Notes under the pieces: generated by a model
The model's database searches: none
Told to the model about the DNA's origin: nothing
The model's input: the letters and a program-made list of their open reading frames with translations, nothing else
Translations under genes and position numbers: made by a program
Source of the DNA: Sphingomonas sp. AX6
GTDB lineage: Bacteria > Pseudomonadota > Alphaproteobacteria > Sphingomonadales > Sphingomonadaceae
Assembly (NCBI RefSeq): GCF_902506605.1
Contig: NZ_LR733979.1
Location: 1,499,712 to 1,563,711, forward strand
Direction: 5' to 3'
Length of the DNA: 64,000 bases
In this document: positions 27,239 through 37,947 of the stretch, piece by piece
Layout of the letters: every line of letters begins with the position of its first letter
Position numbering within the stretch: the first letter of the stretch is position 1

Positions 27239-29025
27239 ACGCCCGCTTCTTTCGCTGCCGCCTTACGCAGTCGCTTCTGCCGGGTCTGGCTGAACATATC
27301 GTCGCGCCCGGCATAGATGTCCTGCGCCTCGACCTGGCGCGCCAGCCGGCGCGTGTCCATGGTTCGATATTCCAGCTCGGTGCGCTCGATCTCGCCGTCG
27401 TCGACGCCGACATGACGTAGTGCCAAGCGCGCCATGTCGATGCCCGATTCGAGCACTTCGCGGACCATGCCGTCGACCGGCGCCGAGCCCAGTTCGACCA
27501 CCGCACGGCGATCGAACACGCGCAGGAAAATCCCGGCATGCGGAAACGCCTCGCGGACATGACCCAACGCCTCGACGGTGAACTGCTTGCCGTCGAGGCA
27601 GAACAGGATCAGCTGCGCGTCCGCCGCCCCTGCCAGCCGCAACAGGTCCAGACGGGTGCCGTCGCCATAATAGACCTTCATCCCGAAATCGCCTGCGATC
27701 TCGATCGTCTCCGGGTTGCGATCGATCAGCGTCACCGACAGGCCCTGTCCGATCAGCATCTGCGCCGCCGATTGCCCGAACCGACCATAGCCGACGACGA
27801 TCGCCGTCGCACCGTCATGCTTCGGCGCTTCCAGACCCGTCGGCGTACGGACGGCTTCGGTCCTGAACCGGCTCGCGAACATCATCAGGAACGGCGTGGT
27901 CGCCATCGACAGCGTGACGATCGCGCCAAAGATGCTCGCCGCCTCGGGCTCGATCAGCAACGCGCTTTGCGCCTGGGCGAACAGAACGAACGCGAATTCC
28001 CCGCCCTGACTCAGCAACAATCCCATCGCCAGCGCCGGTTTCCACGCCATGCCGAACAGCTTGGCGAGCATCGTGATCACCGCCGTCTTGGTCGCGACCA
28101 GCGCCATGGCCATGCCGACGACGAAAATCGGCCGCTCGGCGATCGCACCCAGATCGAGCATCATGCCCACCGCCAGGAAAAACAGCCCCAGCAGGATGGT
28201 GCGGAACGGATCGATATCGGCTTCCAACTGGTGGCGATACGGACTGTCGGCCAGCATCACGCCCGCCACGAACGCGCCGAGCGCGGTGGACAGCCCTAGC
28301 GCCTGCATCAAAGCGGCGCTGGCGATGACGGTGAACAGTCCAGCGAACACGAACATCTCGCGCTCGCCCAGATTACCGATCAACCGAAACAGGGGGCGGA
28401 GCAGGTAACGCCCGGCCAGCACCAGACCGGCGACCGCCAACAGGGTGTAGAGGACAAGCAGCCAGCCCGGCGGGCCGTTCGCGTCCGTCGGATTGCGTGA
28501 CAGCGCCGCGATGATGGTGATCAGCGGAACGATCGAAATATCCTGAAACAACAGCGTCGAAAACGCCCGCTCGCCCGATGGCGTCGCCAGCCGCCCCGCC
28601 GATTGCAACATCGGCAACACCTGAGCCGTCGACGACAGCGCCAGCGGCAGGCCAAGCGCGATAGCCGCGGCGATCGAGAAACTGGTGCTGAATTGTACCA
28701 GCAGGATTATCGCGATCCCGCACAACACCACCTGCAACAGGCCGAAGCCGAAAATGTCACGCTTCATCCGCCACAATCGCGCCGGGCTCAATTCCAGTCC
28801 GACCACGAACAGCAGCAGCACGATGCCCAGTTCGGCAATCGCCAGCTTGGTCGCGGCATCGCCGACCAACCCCAGCACGCTCGGCCCGACCATCACGCCC
28901 GCAACGAGGAACCCGAGCGTCGCGCCCAGCCCGAACTTGCGGAACAACAGGACGAAGAACAACGCCGCCCCAAACATCGGCGCGAAATCGGTCAGGATCG
29001 AATGCGCCGCGCCATGATCGTCCAT
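27235..29025 (-). CDS. CPA2 family cation:proton antiporter (Kef type)
   Basis: 596 residues. About 12-13 membrane helices in the first 390 residues (LGIVLLLFVVGLELSPARLW, GLPLALSSTAQVLPML, LGAFVAGVMLADSPYRHQLEADI) form the transporter, followed by a TrkA-N/RCK NAD-binding domain (IVVGYGRFGQSAAQMLIGQG). This is the domain order of KefB/KefC glutathione-gated potassium efflux systems. No KefF/KefG-type partner lies next to it. Lies between the IscU-like gene and DUF423 with overlapping ends. Confidence 0.92.
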   Translation of the reverse strand: MDDHGAAHSILTDFAPMFGAALFFVLLFRKFGLGATLGFLVAGVMVGPSVLGLVGDAATKLAIAELGIVLLLFVVGLELSPARLWRMKRDIFGFGLLQVVLCGIAIILLVQFSTSFSIAAAIALGLPLALSSTAQVLPMLQSAGRLATPSGERAFSTLLFQDISIVPLITIIAALSRNPTDANGPPGWLLVLYTLLAVAGLVLAGRYLLRPLFRLIGNLGEREMFVFAGLFTVIASAALMQALGLSTALGAFVAGVMLADSPYRHQLEADIDPFRTILLGLFFLAVGMMLDLGAIAERPIFVVGMAMALVATKTAVITMLAKLFGMAWKPALAMGLLLSQGGEFAFVLFAQAQSALLIEPEAASIFGAIVTLSMATTPFLMMFASRFRTEAVRTPTGLEAPKHDGATAIVVGYGRFGQSAAQMLIGQGLSVTLIDRNPETIEIAGDFGMKVYYGDGTRLDLLRLAGAADAQLILFCLDGKQFTVEALGHVREAFPHAGIFLRVFDRRAVVELGSAPVDGMVREVLESGIDMARLALRHVGVDDGEIERTELEYRTMDTRRLARQVEAQDIYAGRDDMFSQTRQKRLRKAAAKEAGV

Positions 29026-29468
29026 CAGTCGGTTCTTTCGCGCATGGAAATCTCTGCCGCTTCCGCCGCCGCCTCGAACGCCAGCCGGATCGAGGCATGA
29101 CGCGCGCTATGCGGGCGCGCGGGATCGAAAATGTCGAGGCCCGGCCAGTCGGGCGGAACGTCGCCGCCCGCCAGCCAGCCCGCCAGCGCATCGCGCACGG
29201 CGGCGAGTTCGGCGGGTGATTTGCCGATCGCGTGGTCGGCCATCAACGCCGACGCCGCCTGACCCAAGGCGCAGGCGCGCACCTCCAGCCCCAGTTCCGC
29301 GACCCGTCCGGCATCGTCGGTCACGACATCGACCGTGACCCGACTGCCGCACACTGGGGATCGTTTCTCGACGCTGGCCATCGGCTCTGCCAATCGCGCA
29401 TGATGCGGGATCGATGCGGCCAGACGCAGGATGCGGGCATTATAGAGCGGAGCGTTCACGCGAGCCAT
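29025..29468 (-). CDS. IscU/NifU-N-like iron-sulfur scaffold protein
   Basis: 147 residues. Three Cys positions of the NifU-N fold are recognisable: PVCGSR (about 40), ACALGQAAS (about 67) and a region where the third Cys is replaced by His/Ala (ARPHSARHAS). The last feature makes it a divergent member, common in sphingomonads, that may act in a SUF system or in regulation rather than as a classical scaffold. The stop abuts the antiporter start. Confidence 0.82.
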   Translation of the reverse strand: MARVNAPLYNARILRLAASIPHHARLAEPMASVEKRSPVCGSRVTVDVVTDDAGRVAELGLEVRACALGQAASALMADHAIGKSPAELAAVRDALAGWLAGGDVPPDWPGLDIFDPARPHSARHASIRLAFEAAAEAAEISMRERTD

Positions 29469-29557
29469 TTAGGCATGTTGTCGGACAAGCGCGAGGGGGG
29501 GATCGACGATTGCCAATCGCCGCACACGATCATATCCCGCCGTCGCAGGAGAAAATG

Positions 29558-30610
29558 ATGAGCCGATCAACCAGGCGCGGTCAGGGCAGTGCCACCGTAC
29601 AGGATGTGGCGCGCGAAGCCGGCGTGTCGGCGATGACGGTCTCGCGCGTCGTCAATCGCGGTCCCAATGTGCGCGAGGAAACGCGCCAAACCGTGTTGGA
29701 GGCGATCGAAAAGCTCAGCTATCGCCCTAATTCGGCGGCGCGCGCGCTGGCGGTGGGCGAAGCGACGCAGATCGGCCTGCTTCATTCCAACCCGTCGGCC
29801 GCCTATCTCAGCCAGTTCCTGATCGGTGCTCTGACCGGCGCACGCCGCGCCGGCAGCCATTTGCTGCTCGAGCCGTGCGACGGCGAAAGCGATGCGGAAC
29901 AGGCAGAGGCGACGCGCCTGTTCGTCAGCGTCGACGTGCGCGGCGTAGTGCTGCCGCCGCCTTTGTCCGAATCGGTCGCGGTGCGCGACGTGCTCGATGA
30001 AGCGGGCATCCCCTGGGTCGCGATCGCGATGGGCCAACATGTCCCCGGCACGCTGAACGTACGGATGGACGATTTCGGCGCGGCGCAGGCAATGGCCCGC
30101 CATCTGGTCGACCTGGGCCACCGCGACATTGCGGTCATTCGCGGCCATCCCGACCATTTTGCCAGTGCCGAACGCGAGCGCGGCTTCTTCGCGGCACTCG
30201 CGGAGGCGGGTATCGAGCCCGGCGCATCGTCGATCGAACAAGGCTATTTCACTTATCGCTCGGGTATCGAAGCGGCCGAACAAATCCTGTCGGCGCCGCG
30301 CCTGCCGACCGCGATCTTCGCCACCAACGACGATATGGCTGCCGCTGCGGTGGGCGTCGCGCATCGTCGCGGTCTGCACGTCCCCGACGACCTGAGCATC
30401 GTCGGCTTCGACGATACCGCTATCGCCACCAACGTCTGGCCCGAATTGACCACCATCCGTCAGCCGATCGCCGAGATGGCACGGATCGCGGTCGAAATGC
30501 TGCTGACCCGGCTGGGACGCGACGACCCCCGCGACCGATCGATCGACCACGTCCTACCGTTCGAACTGGTGGTCCGCGAATCGTCGGGCCAGGCTGCCGA
30601 CCGCCGCTAG
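29558..30610 (+). CDS. LacI family transcriptional regulator
   Basis: 350 residues. N-terminal LacI helix-turn-helix and hinge (VQDVAREAGVSAMTVSRVVNR, PNSAARALA), then a periplasmic-binding-protein-like sugar-sensing domain ending in IVGFDDTAIA and LTTIRQPIAEMAR. ATG 29558 has the better spacing from CAGGAG; ATG 29555 is directly before it. The next plus-strand gene is hspQ, and no sugar operon adjoins it, so the target is unknown. Confidence 0.92.
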   Translation: MSRSTRRGQGSATVQDVAREAGVSAMTVSRVVNRGPNVREETRQTVLEAIEKLSYRPNSAARALAVGEATQIGLLHSNPSAAYLSQFLIGALTGARRAGSHLLLEPCDGESDAEQAEATRLFVSVDVRGVVLPPPLSESVAVRDVLDEAGIPWVAIAMGQHVPGTLNVRMDDFGAAQAMARHLVDLGHRDIAVIRGHPDHFASAERERGFFAALAEAGIEPGASSIEQGYFTYRSGIEAAEQILSAPRLPTAIFATNDDMAAAAVGVAHRRGLHVPDDLSIVGFDDTAIATNVWPELTTIRQPIAEMARIAVEMLLTRLGRDDPRDRSIDHVLPFELVVRESSGQAADRR

Positions 30611-30660
30611 CGCGCGCCAGGCGCATTGCGAAAAAGGGGACCGTGAAACGCAAAAGGAAG

Positions 30661-30750
<90 letters not shown>

Positions 30751-30915
30751 GCGAGGTCATATAGGCGCGGGCTGGGCCGTGCCGGTCGATGAAGGCGGGC
30801 GTCTAATCGACAACGTCGCGGCTTGCAAGGGGTGGAACGCCCTGTGCTTGCGACTATCCACAGCAACCTGCTGAACCCCGCTTGTGCGCTGCGCAATTGA
30901 CATTAGATTGTCGTC

Positions 30916-31299
30916 ATGTCGCACCGTTTTTCTGCCAACACGCTGCCTCTCGACGCCGATGTGCCGGTGCCGCCGATCGCGCACGCGCGCTTCAACGTCG
31001 GCGACGTGCTGCGCCATCGGTTGTTTGATTTCCGCGGTGTGGTGTTCGATATCGACCCCGTTTTCGCCAATACCGACGAATGGTACGATGCGATTCCGGA
31101 GGATGTCCGCCCGCGCAAGGACCAGCCCTTCTACCATCTGCTCGCCGAAAACGCCGAATCATCCTATGTCGCCTATGTCAGCCAGCAGAATTTGGTGACC
31201 GACGACAGCGACGAGCCGGTCGATCATCCCGCCATTCGCGGGCTGTTCGATACCACCGACGACGGTCGCTATCTGCTCAAGCGCGAGCACCGCCACTGA
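30916..31299 (+). CDS. hspQ: Heat shock protein HspQ
   Basis: 127 residues, YccV/HspQ hemimethylated-DNA-binding family (PF08755). FNVGDVLRHRLFDFRGVVFDIDP, DQPFYHLLAENAE and YVSQQNLV are the signature. In enterobacteria HspQ is a specificity-enhancing factor of Lon protease. An N-terminal extension of about 25 residues is usual here. No sigma-32 or EcfG promoter was found: the only GGAAC upstream (30824) lacks a properly spaced GTT. Confidence 0.92.
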   Translation: MSHRFSANTLPLDADVPVPPIAHARFNVGDVLRHRLFDFRGVVFDIDPVFANTDEWYDAIPEDVRPRKDQPFYHLLAENAESSYVAYVSQQNLVTDDSDEPVDHPAIRGLFDTTDDGRYLLKREHRH

Positions 31300-31336
31300 T
31301 TCGACCGCGAACACCGATTTTGTCGCACCCATAAGG

Positions 31337-31365
31337 TTGACAGAATCGGACGCATCGCATAGCCG
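31337..31365 (+). promoter_or_regulatory. Possible promoter of rplU-rpmA
   Basis: TTGACA at 31337-31342 with TAGCCG 17 bases later. The -35 hexamer is perfect, the -10 is poor, as often in high-GC alphaproteobacteria. It is about 65 bases upstream of the rplU ATG, whose leader contains the GC-rich inverted element GCGCGGCCCCGGCCTTGCGC. Confidence 0.4.
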
Positions 31366-31430
31366 CACCCTTCCTTCCCGCGCGGCCCCGGCCTTGCGCG
31401 GGTACATGTATTGAAAAAAGAGCAGAGCCA

Positions 31431-31841
31431 ATGTTCGCAATCGTGCGCACGGGCGGCAAGCAGTATCGCGTTGCCGCAGGAGACAAGATCGTTGTCGAGA
31501 AGATCGACGGCGAGGCCGGTTCGTCGGTCAAGCTGAGCGACGTCCTTCTTGCAGGCGACGGCGGCGAGCTGAAGTCGGTCGAAGGCCTGATCGTCTCGGC
31601 GGAAGTCATCGCGCAGGCGCAGGCCGAAAAGGTCATCATCTTCAAAAAGCGCCGTCGGCATAACTATCGCCGCAAGAACGGCCACCGCCAGCAGCACACG
31701 ATCCTGAAGATCACGGCGATCGGCGGCGAAGAGAAGAAGACGAAGACCGCGGCCAAGAAGGCTGACGTCGACGCGGCTCCTGCCGAAACCGAAACCAAGG
31801 CAGCGCCCAAAAAGGCCGCAGCCAAGAAGACCGACGCGTAA
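31431..31841 (+). CDS. rplU: 50S ribosomal protein L21
   Basis: 136 residues. [20 protein letters not shown] and [16 protein letters not shown] are the L21 signature; the protein binds 23S rRNA and contacts L20. The last 35 residues are a Lys/Ala-rich tail ([34 protein letters not shown]), a usual extension in sphingomonads. First gene of rplU-rpmA. Confidence 0.97.
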   Translation: MFAIVRTGGKQYRVAAGDKIVVEKIDGEAGSSVKLSDVLLAGDGGELKSVEGLIVSAEVIAQAQAEKVIIFKKRRRHNYRRKNGHRQQHTILKITAIGGEEKKTKTAAKKADVDAAPAETETKAAPKKAAAKKTDA

Positions 31842-31870
31842 GCGCCGACCTGATCCGAGGAGTTTAGACA

Positions 31871-32140
31871 ATGGCACATAAAAAGGCAGGCGGTTCTTCG
31901 CGCAACGGTCGCGATTCCGCGGGTCGCCGTCTCGGCGTGAAGAAGTTCGGCGGAGAAGTCGTCATCGCCGGCAACATCATCGTGCGCCAGCGCGGCACCA
32001 AATTCTACGCAGGCACCAATGTCGGCATGGGCAAGGATCATACCCTGTTCGCGCTGACCGATGGCCGCGTGGAATTCCGCGAAGGCAAACTCGGCCGCAA
32101 ATTTGCGTCGGTAGCGCCGATTATGGCGGCCGCCGAATAA
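31871..32140 (+). CDS. rpmA: 50S ribosomal protein L27
   Basis: 89 residues. [22 protein letters not shown] is the L27 N-terminus, which reaches into the peptidyl transferase centre, and there is no N-terminal leader of the Firmicutes type. 29 bases after rplU, followed by hairpins and a terminator. The usual downstream obgE is separated here (35762), with several genes and a pseudogene in between. Confidence 0.97.
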   Translation: MAHKKAGGSSRNGRDSAGRRLGVKKFGGEVVIAGNIIVRQRGTKFYAGTNVGMGKDHTLFALTDGRVEFREGKLGRKFASVAPIMAAAE

Positions 32141-32143
32141 CAT

Positions 32144-32205
32144 CGGACAACCAGCCGGGTTGTCCACCAGGACGACCCGGTTCCGGGATGACACCCGGAA
32201 CAACC
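32144..32205. repeat. Two stacked hairpins after rpmA
   Basis: GGACAACC-agccg-GGTTGTCC followed by GTTCCGGG-atgaca-CCCGGAAC. The second resembles the CCGG-type repeat at 7297-7394 (TCATCCCGG). They lie between the rpmA stop and its terminator. Confidence 0.7.
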
Positions 32206-32209
32206 AGAC

Positions 32210-32242
32210 AAGGGAGACGGGTCGCCCCGGCTCCCTTTTTTC
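32210..32242 (+). terminator. Rho-independent terminator of rplU-rpmA
   Basis: AAGGGAG, GC-rich loop, CTCCCTT followed by TTTT. The 7-bp stem sits 70 bases after the rpmA stop. Confidence 0.85.
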
Positions 32243-32325
32243 TTGTTCCCTCCCCATGGCCATGCGTCGCCATCCCGTCATCAAAATCGGGCATGGCGAC
32301 GCTGCGAGAGAGGAAGGAGTGCCCC

Positions 32326-32913
32326 ATGTTCGTGCGTACCAAGCGTTTGAGCCTGCGCCCCGGCTGGATCGAGGATGCCCCCGCATTGGCGGCGGCGATG
32401 GGACACGAAGCGGTCGTGCGAAACCTCGCCACCGCTCCCTGGCCCTATCATGTCGACAACGCTCGTGACTGGCTGCGCGCCGAACGCGGGGCGACGACGC
32501 CGCTGTTCCTGATCACCACCGCTGAAGGCGGCGGGCCGGCGCGGATCGTCGGCGGCATGGGGCTAGGGCCGCTCGGCCACAACGCCTATGACCTTGGCTA
32601 CTGGATCACCCCCGACGCCTGGGGCCTCGGCTATGCGACCGAGGCGGTACGCGCGCTGATCGACACCGCGCGGCACAGTTTGCGGATCGCACGGCTTACG
32701 GCAGGGCACATGACTGACAACCCCGCATCGGGCGCAGTGCTGCGCAAGGCAGGCTTCCGCGCGACAGGCCGGATTGAAAGTGTCCACTCGCTTGCGCGCG
32801 GGGCAACGGTGCCATGCCAAACCTATGCGATCGACCTGAGCGACTGCGCGGATGGCCCCTGCCCCGACGGCACCACAGACGATGAGCAAATGAAGCTGCG
32901 GTTGGCAGCATAA
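32326..32913 (+). CDS. GNAT acetyltransferase (RimJ/RimL type)
   Basis: 195 residues. MFVRTKRLSLRPGW start, DLGYWITPDAWGLGYATEAVRALI (acetyl-CoA-binding motif A area) and NPASGAVLRKAGFRATG are the RimJ/RimL subfamily signature. ATG 32326 follows AAGGAG and is chosen over the open frame from 32188. Ribosomal protein N-terminal acetylation would suit its place after rpmA, but many members act on other amines. Confidence 0.88.
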   Translation: MFVRTKRLSLRPGWIEDAPALAAAMGHEAVVRNLATAPWPYHVDNARDWLRAERGATTPLFLITTAEGGGPARIVGGMGLGPLGHNAYDLGYWITPDAWGLGYATEAVRALIDTARHSLRIARLTAGHMTDNPASGAVLRKAGFRATGRIESVHSLARGATVPCQTYAIDLSDCADGPCPDGTTDDEQMKLRLAA

Positions 32914-32922
32914 AGCGCATTG

Positions 32923-32955
32923 AAAAGGGGAGCGGCGATAAAACTGCCGCTCCCC
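32923..32955 (-). terminator. Rho-independent terminator for the minus-strand membrane gene
   Basis: On the minus strand GGGGAGCGGC, loop AGTTTTATC, GCCGCTCCCC followed by TTTTC. Perfect 10-bp stem located between convergent stops; the plus strand lacks a U-tract after the stem, so it serves mainly the minus strand. Confidence 0.85.
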
Positions 32956-32973
32956 TCCGATTACCTGTCGAGA

Positions 32974-33627
32974 TCAGGGTTTGCCAAAGCCGAACCGCAG
33001 CGAAATCACGAAGCTGACGGCCAGATAAATTGCCATCAACGAGACAGCGAGCGGCCAAAGGCCGATTTCAGGTGCCAGTTCCAGCCGCACCAGCGCCGCG
33101 TAAGAGATAAAGACGAGTTGCACTCCGAAAAAACAGACAGCGCAGGTTACAAGCATCGCCTGCCGGACCATCTCGTCGCTCTCTCGCCAGATGCGAAAAT
33201 TGAGCCGCGTTTCCCATATCAGCAATAGCAGCAAAGCAAGCGCCACAAGCAGCGCGGATGTCCGTCCGGCTCCGGCCAGTCCCAAACCCGCCGACGCGAC
33301 CGGTAATGCCAGGAATACTCCCGACGCGATAAGCACCAGTGCCTGCAGGCGTGTGCTGTGGATTGCCGCCGGATCGACCACTTCAGGATCGTCGCGCCCT
33401 TCGACGCGCTTCTTGAACCGCGCCTCGTCCAGCGTGAACCAGAACACCACTCCTGCCGTCGCGATCATCATTGCCGCAATCAGCAGCGCCGCAACGTCAG
33501 CGCCCTGCATCCAATCCAACGAGCCCTTCGGAATGACCTGCCCAAACAGGTAGCCACCTATCGCACCGAAGACACCGCACAATGCAATGCCGCCGCCTTT
33601 CTTCGCCCACATGATGCGATCAACCAT
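32974..33627 (-). CDS. Six-helix membrane protein paired with an XRE regulator
   Basis: 217 residues, about six membrane helices (around 15-35, 42-62, 95-115, 120-140, 150-175, 185-210) with a charged loop KKRVEGRDDPEVVDP between helices 2 and 3. No known family was recognised. ATG 33627 overlaps the XRE gene stop by eight bases, so the regulator and membrane protein are translationally coupled. Its function is unknown; the fused expression and the strong operator suggest the membrane protein and regulator form one functional unit. Confidence 0.78.
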   Translation of the reverse strand: MVDRIMWAKKGGGIALCGVFGAIGGYLFGQVIPKGSLDWMQGADVAALLIAAMMIATAGVVFWFTLDEARFKKRVEGRDDPEVVDPAAIHSTRLQALVLIASGVFLALPVASAGLGLAGAGRTSALLVALALLLLLIWETRLNFRIWRESDEMVRQAMLVTCAVCFFGVQLVFISYAALVRLELAPEIGLWPLAVSLMAIYLAVSFVISLRFGFGKP

Positions 33628-33874
33628 TTGCCGTCTCCCCCGGTGTCCAATCATCTAGGAAGATATGATCGACGGGCACCCCGAACAGCTTTGCCATGCG
33701 CAGCGCCAGCGGCAGGCTGGGATCGTATTTGTCGGTTTCTACCGCGTTTATGGTCTGGCGCGACACGCCCAGCGCCATCGCAAGCGCGCCCTGGCTAAAC
33801 CCGTGTTCGGCGCGCAAATCGCGCAGGCGGTTTTTCACGCCGTCACCCCAACCAAATAGCCAATCGATTTGCAT
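33620..33874 (-). CDS. XRE-family transcriptional regulator (short, autorepressor candidate)
   Basis: 84 residues. The HTH_3 domain VKNRLRDLRAEHGFSQGALA and GVSRQTINAVETDKYDPSL is complete, ending with the LFGVPVDHIFLDD tail common in small regulators that lack a sensor domain. ATG 33874 is preferred over GTG 33838 (the usual family start) because CGGAGGG lies at a good distance before it. Directly upstream are two palindromic sites (33899-33949) that overlap the likely promoter, as expected of an autorepressed gene. Confidence 0.9.
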   Translation of the reverse strand: MQIDWLFGWGDGVKNRLRDLRAEHGFSQGALAMALGVSRQTINAVETDKYDPSLPLALRMAKLFGVPVDHIFLDDWTPGETANG

Positions 33875-33898
33875 GTCACCCTCCGCTCCCTCTTAAAG

Positions 33899-33949
33899 TG
33901 TAAAGAGCTCTTGTCACCTCGACTCGCGAGGTGTCAAGAGCTCTTTACT
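33899..33949 (-). promoter_or_regulatory. Twin palindromic operator of the XRE operon
   Basis: Two 18-base sites, TGTAAAGAGCTCTTGTCA (33899-33916) and TGTCAAGAGCTCTTTACT (33932-33949), face each other around a CCTCG/CGAGG inner repeat; 33900-33921 and 33927-33948 are complementary at 21 of 22 positions. Each site is itself palindromic around AAGAGCTCTT. On the minus strand the TTGACA at 33937-33932 is a good -35 hexamer inside the distal site, so bound regulator would block RNA polymerase. Confidence 0.8.
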
Positions 33950-33976
33950 AAATAGGCAGGCTCAGAGGCGTGGCAG

Positions 33977-34849
33977 TCAGGCGGACAGAGCCATCCGCGC
34001 ATCCGCGAATTCGCTATCCGCCTTGCCGATCAACGCACGATCATCCTCGTTCCAAGGATGGAAGCCGGGCAGGAAGAACGCGATCCATGCGCCCAAAATC
34101 TTGCGCATCATGCCGGGCTTGGCGAGCACGTACCACGCGAGCCGCCCCCATATGCGCGGGCCGGTAAGGCCGTCCTGGCGCAGTAGGTCGAGCACGCCCT
34201 TTCGTCGTCCGTTGAAGAAGCGGCCGGTGACGATCAGCATCACCAGCGCCTTGATCCGCCAGCGTTTGAGCCGCGACCAGTCGCGCGTCGCGTGGAGCCA
34301 GGTGTCATAGGCGACGCCTTTGTGCTCGACTTCCTCCAGCGCATGCCAGCGTCACATATCGCCTGCGTCGGCGTCCGCCCCCGCCAGATGGCGTGGATCG
34401 GAGAGCAGTTCGTGCGCCAGGATCGCGGTGAAATGTTCGAGCGCCATCGTCGCCGCCAGGCTGGCGATCGCCGGACGCCCCTTGGCCAGATCGAGCACAC
34501 GATCGACTTCCTTGTCCAACCGACTGATGTCGTACCCCTGATCGGTGACGTGGCGGTTGAACGCGACATGCTCGCGGGTGTGCATCACTTCCTGTTTGGT
34601 GAAGGCAGCGATTTCGGCAGCGAGCTTGGGCGGCGCGCCGTCACGAAACTTGCGGACGCTATCGATGAAGAAGCCTTCGCCCTTGGGAAAGGTGACCGAC
34701 AACGCGTTGTAAACGGCGGTCGCGATCGGATCATTGTTCAGCCACCAGCGCCCGTAGCGCGCCTCCCCGCGACCGAACCGGCGGTCGCGCGGCGTGATTT
34801 CCAGATCCTTGGGCGTGGGAGTGGCGACAGCCTTTGCCATGTCCATCAT
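33977..34849 (-). pseudogene. Metal-dependent hydrolase (PF10118-like) broken by an in-frame TGA
   Basis: The frame from ATG 34849 to the stop at 33977 would encode 290 residues of a ferritin-like 'metal-dependent hydrolase' (PF10118). It is interrupted once, at 34352-34354, by TGA at a place where the family has Trp: GDM-stop-RWHALEEVEHKGVAYDTW. The sequence before (FTKQEVMHTREHVAFNR, ALEHFTAILAHELL) and after (RWHALEEVEHK) the stop is in the same frame and reads as coding. The metal ligands after the stop (EEVEHK) would be lost in the truncated 165-residue product. One base change, TGG to TGA, explains it. A recent nonsense mutation or a sequencing error is most likely. GGAGC precedes the ATG. 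It diverges from a TetR gene. Confidence 0.85.
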
Positions 34850-34913
34850 TTTGCTCCAAACAAGCGCGTTCAGCCCGCGCTGACAGTCCTGTCAATTGGT
34901 GTTACTTACACGA

Positions 34914-35510
34914 ATGTCAACAATAAGAAAACGGCTCAGCCCCGAAGAATCACGCATCGCCGCGCTGGATGCCGCGCGCACATTGCTGATCGAAATGGGG
35001 CCGCAGGCGGTGACGCTGAAGGCGGTCGCGTCGCGGATCGGGCGCACCCACGCCAATCTGCTCCATCATTTCGGATCGGCGGCCGGGCTGCAAAAGGCGC
35101 TGATCGCGGCGATGGCCGACAACATCACCGGCACGATCGGCGCCGCGGTGCTGCGCGCGCGGACCGGCGACCATGATCCGCGCGAAGTGGTCGAGCTGAC
35201 CTTCGACGCATTCGATAAGCAGGGCGCGGGCGCGTTGGCGAGCTGGATGATCCTGTCGGGCAACGAGGATGCGCTCGACCCGATCCTCGAGGCGATCCAC
35301 CGGCTGGTGGATGAGCTGGGAGAGGACGCACACCAGCCGGGCAAGATGCCGATCCATGACGAGACGCTGCAACTGGTGCTGCTCGCGCTGGGGGACGCGC
35401 TGCTCGGCGCACCGATGGCCCGCGCGCTGGGTTTGCCCAGAGAGCGAGCGCGCGAACTGGCAGCGCAGTGGTTGATGGCGTCGCACCGGGTTGAGGGGGT
35501 TCGAAGCTAG
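34914..35510 (+). CDS. TetR family transcriptional regulator
   Basis: 198 residues. N-terminal HTH (TLKAVASRIGRTHANLLHHFGSAAGLQKALI, about 30-65) and an effector domain with a conserved DPILEAIHRLVDELGEDAH stretch. Divergent from the broken PF10118 gene, which is a likely target. In the 60 bases between them, GACAG-tc-CTGTC (34882-34893) and GTGT-tactt-ACAC (34899-34911) are possible operator half-site pairs. ATG 34914 is preferred to an earlier in-frame GTG. Confidence 0.88.
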   Translation: MSTIRKRLSPEESRIAALDAARTLLIEMGPQAVTLKAVASRIGRTHANLLHHFGSAAGLQKALIAAMADNITGTIGAAVLRARTGDHDPREVVELTFDAFDKQGAGALASWMILSGNEDALDPILEAIHRLVDELGEDAHQPGKMPIHDETLQLVLLALGDALLGAPMARALGLPRERARELAAQWLMASHRVEGVRS

Positions 35511-35521
35511 GCGGACTCCAG

Positions 35522-37943
<2,422 letters not shown>

Positions 37944-37947
<4 letters not shown>

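Noticed and set aside
30824-30850. GGAAC before hspQ as an EcfG promoter.
   Set aside because: No GTT at 16-17 bases from it; the sequence there is ATCC.
34352-34354. The in-frame TGA could be a selenocysteine codon.
   Set aside because: The family has Trp at this place, no SECIS-like hairpin was seen immediately downstream, and no selenoprotein genes are near. A TGG to TGA change is simpler.
34240-34569. An open frame inside the broken hydrolase gene on the same strand.
   Set aside because: It is a shifted frame with Arg/Ser/Thr-rich, non-coding composition. The true frame continues in phase on both sides of the stop.
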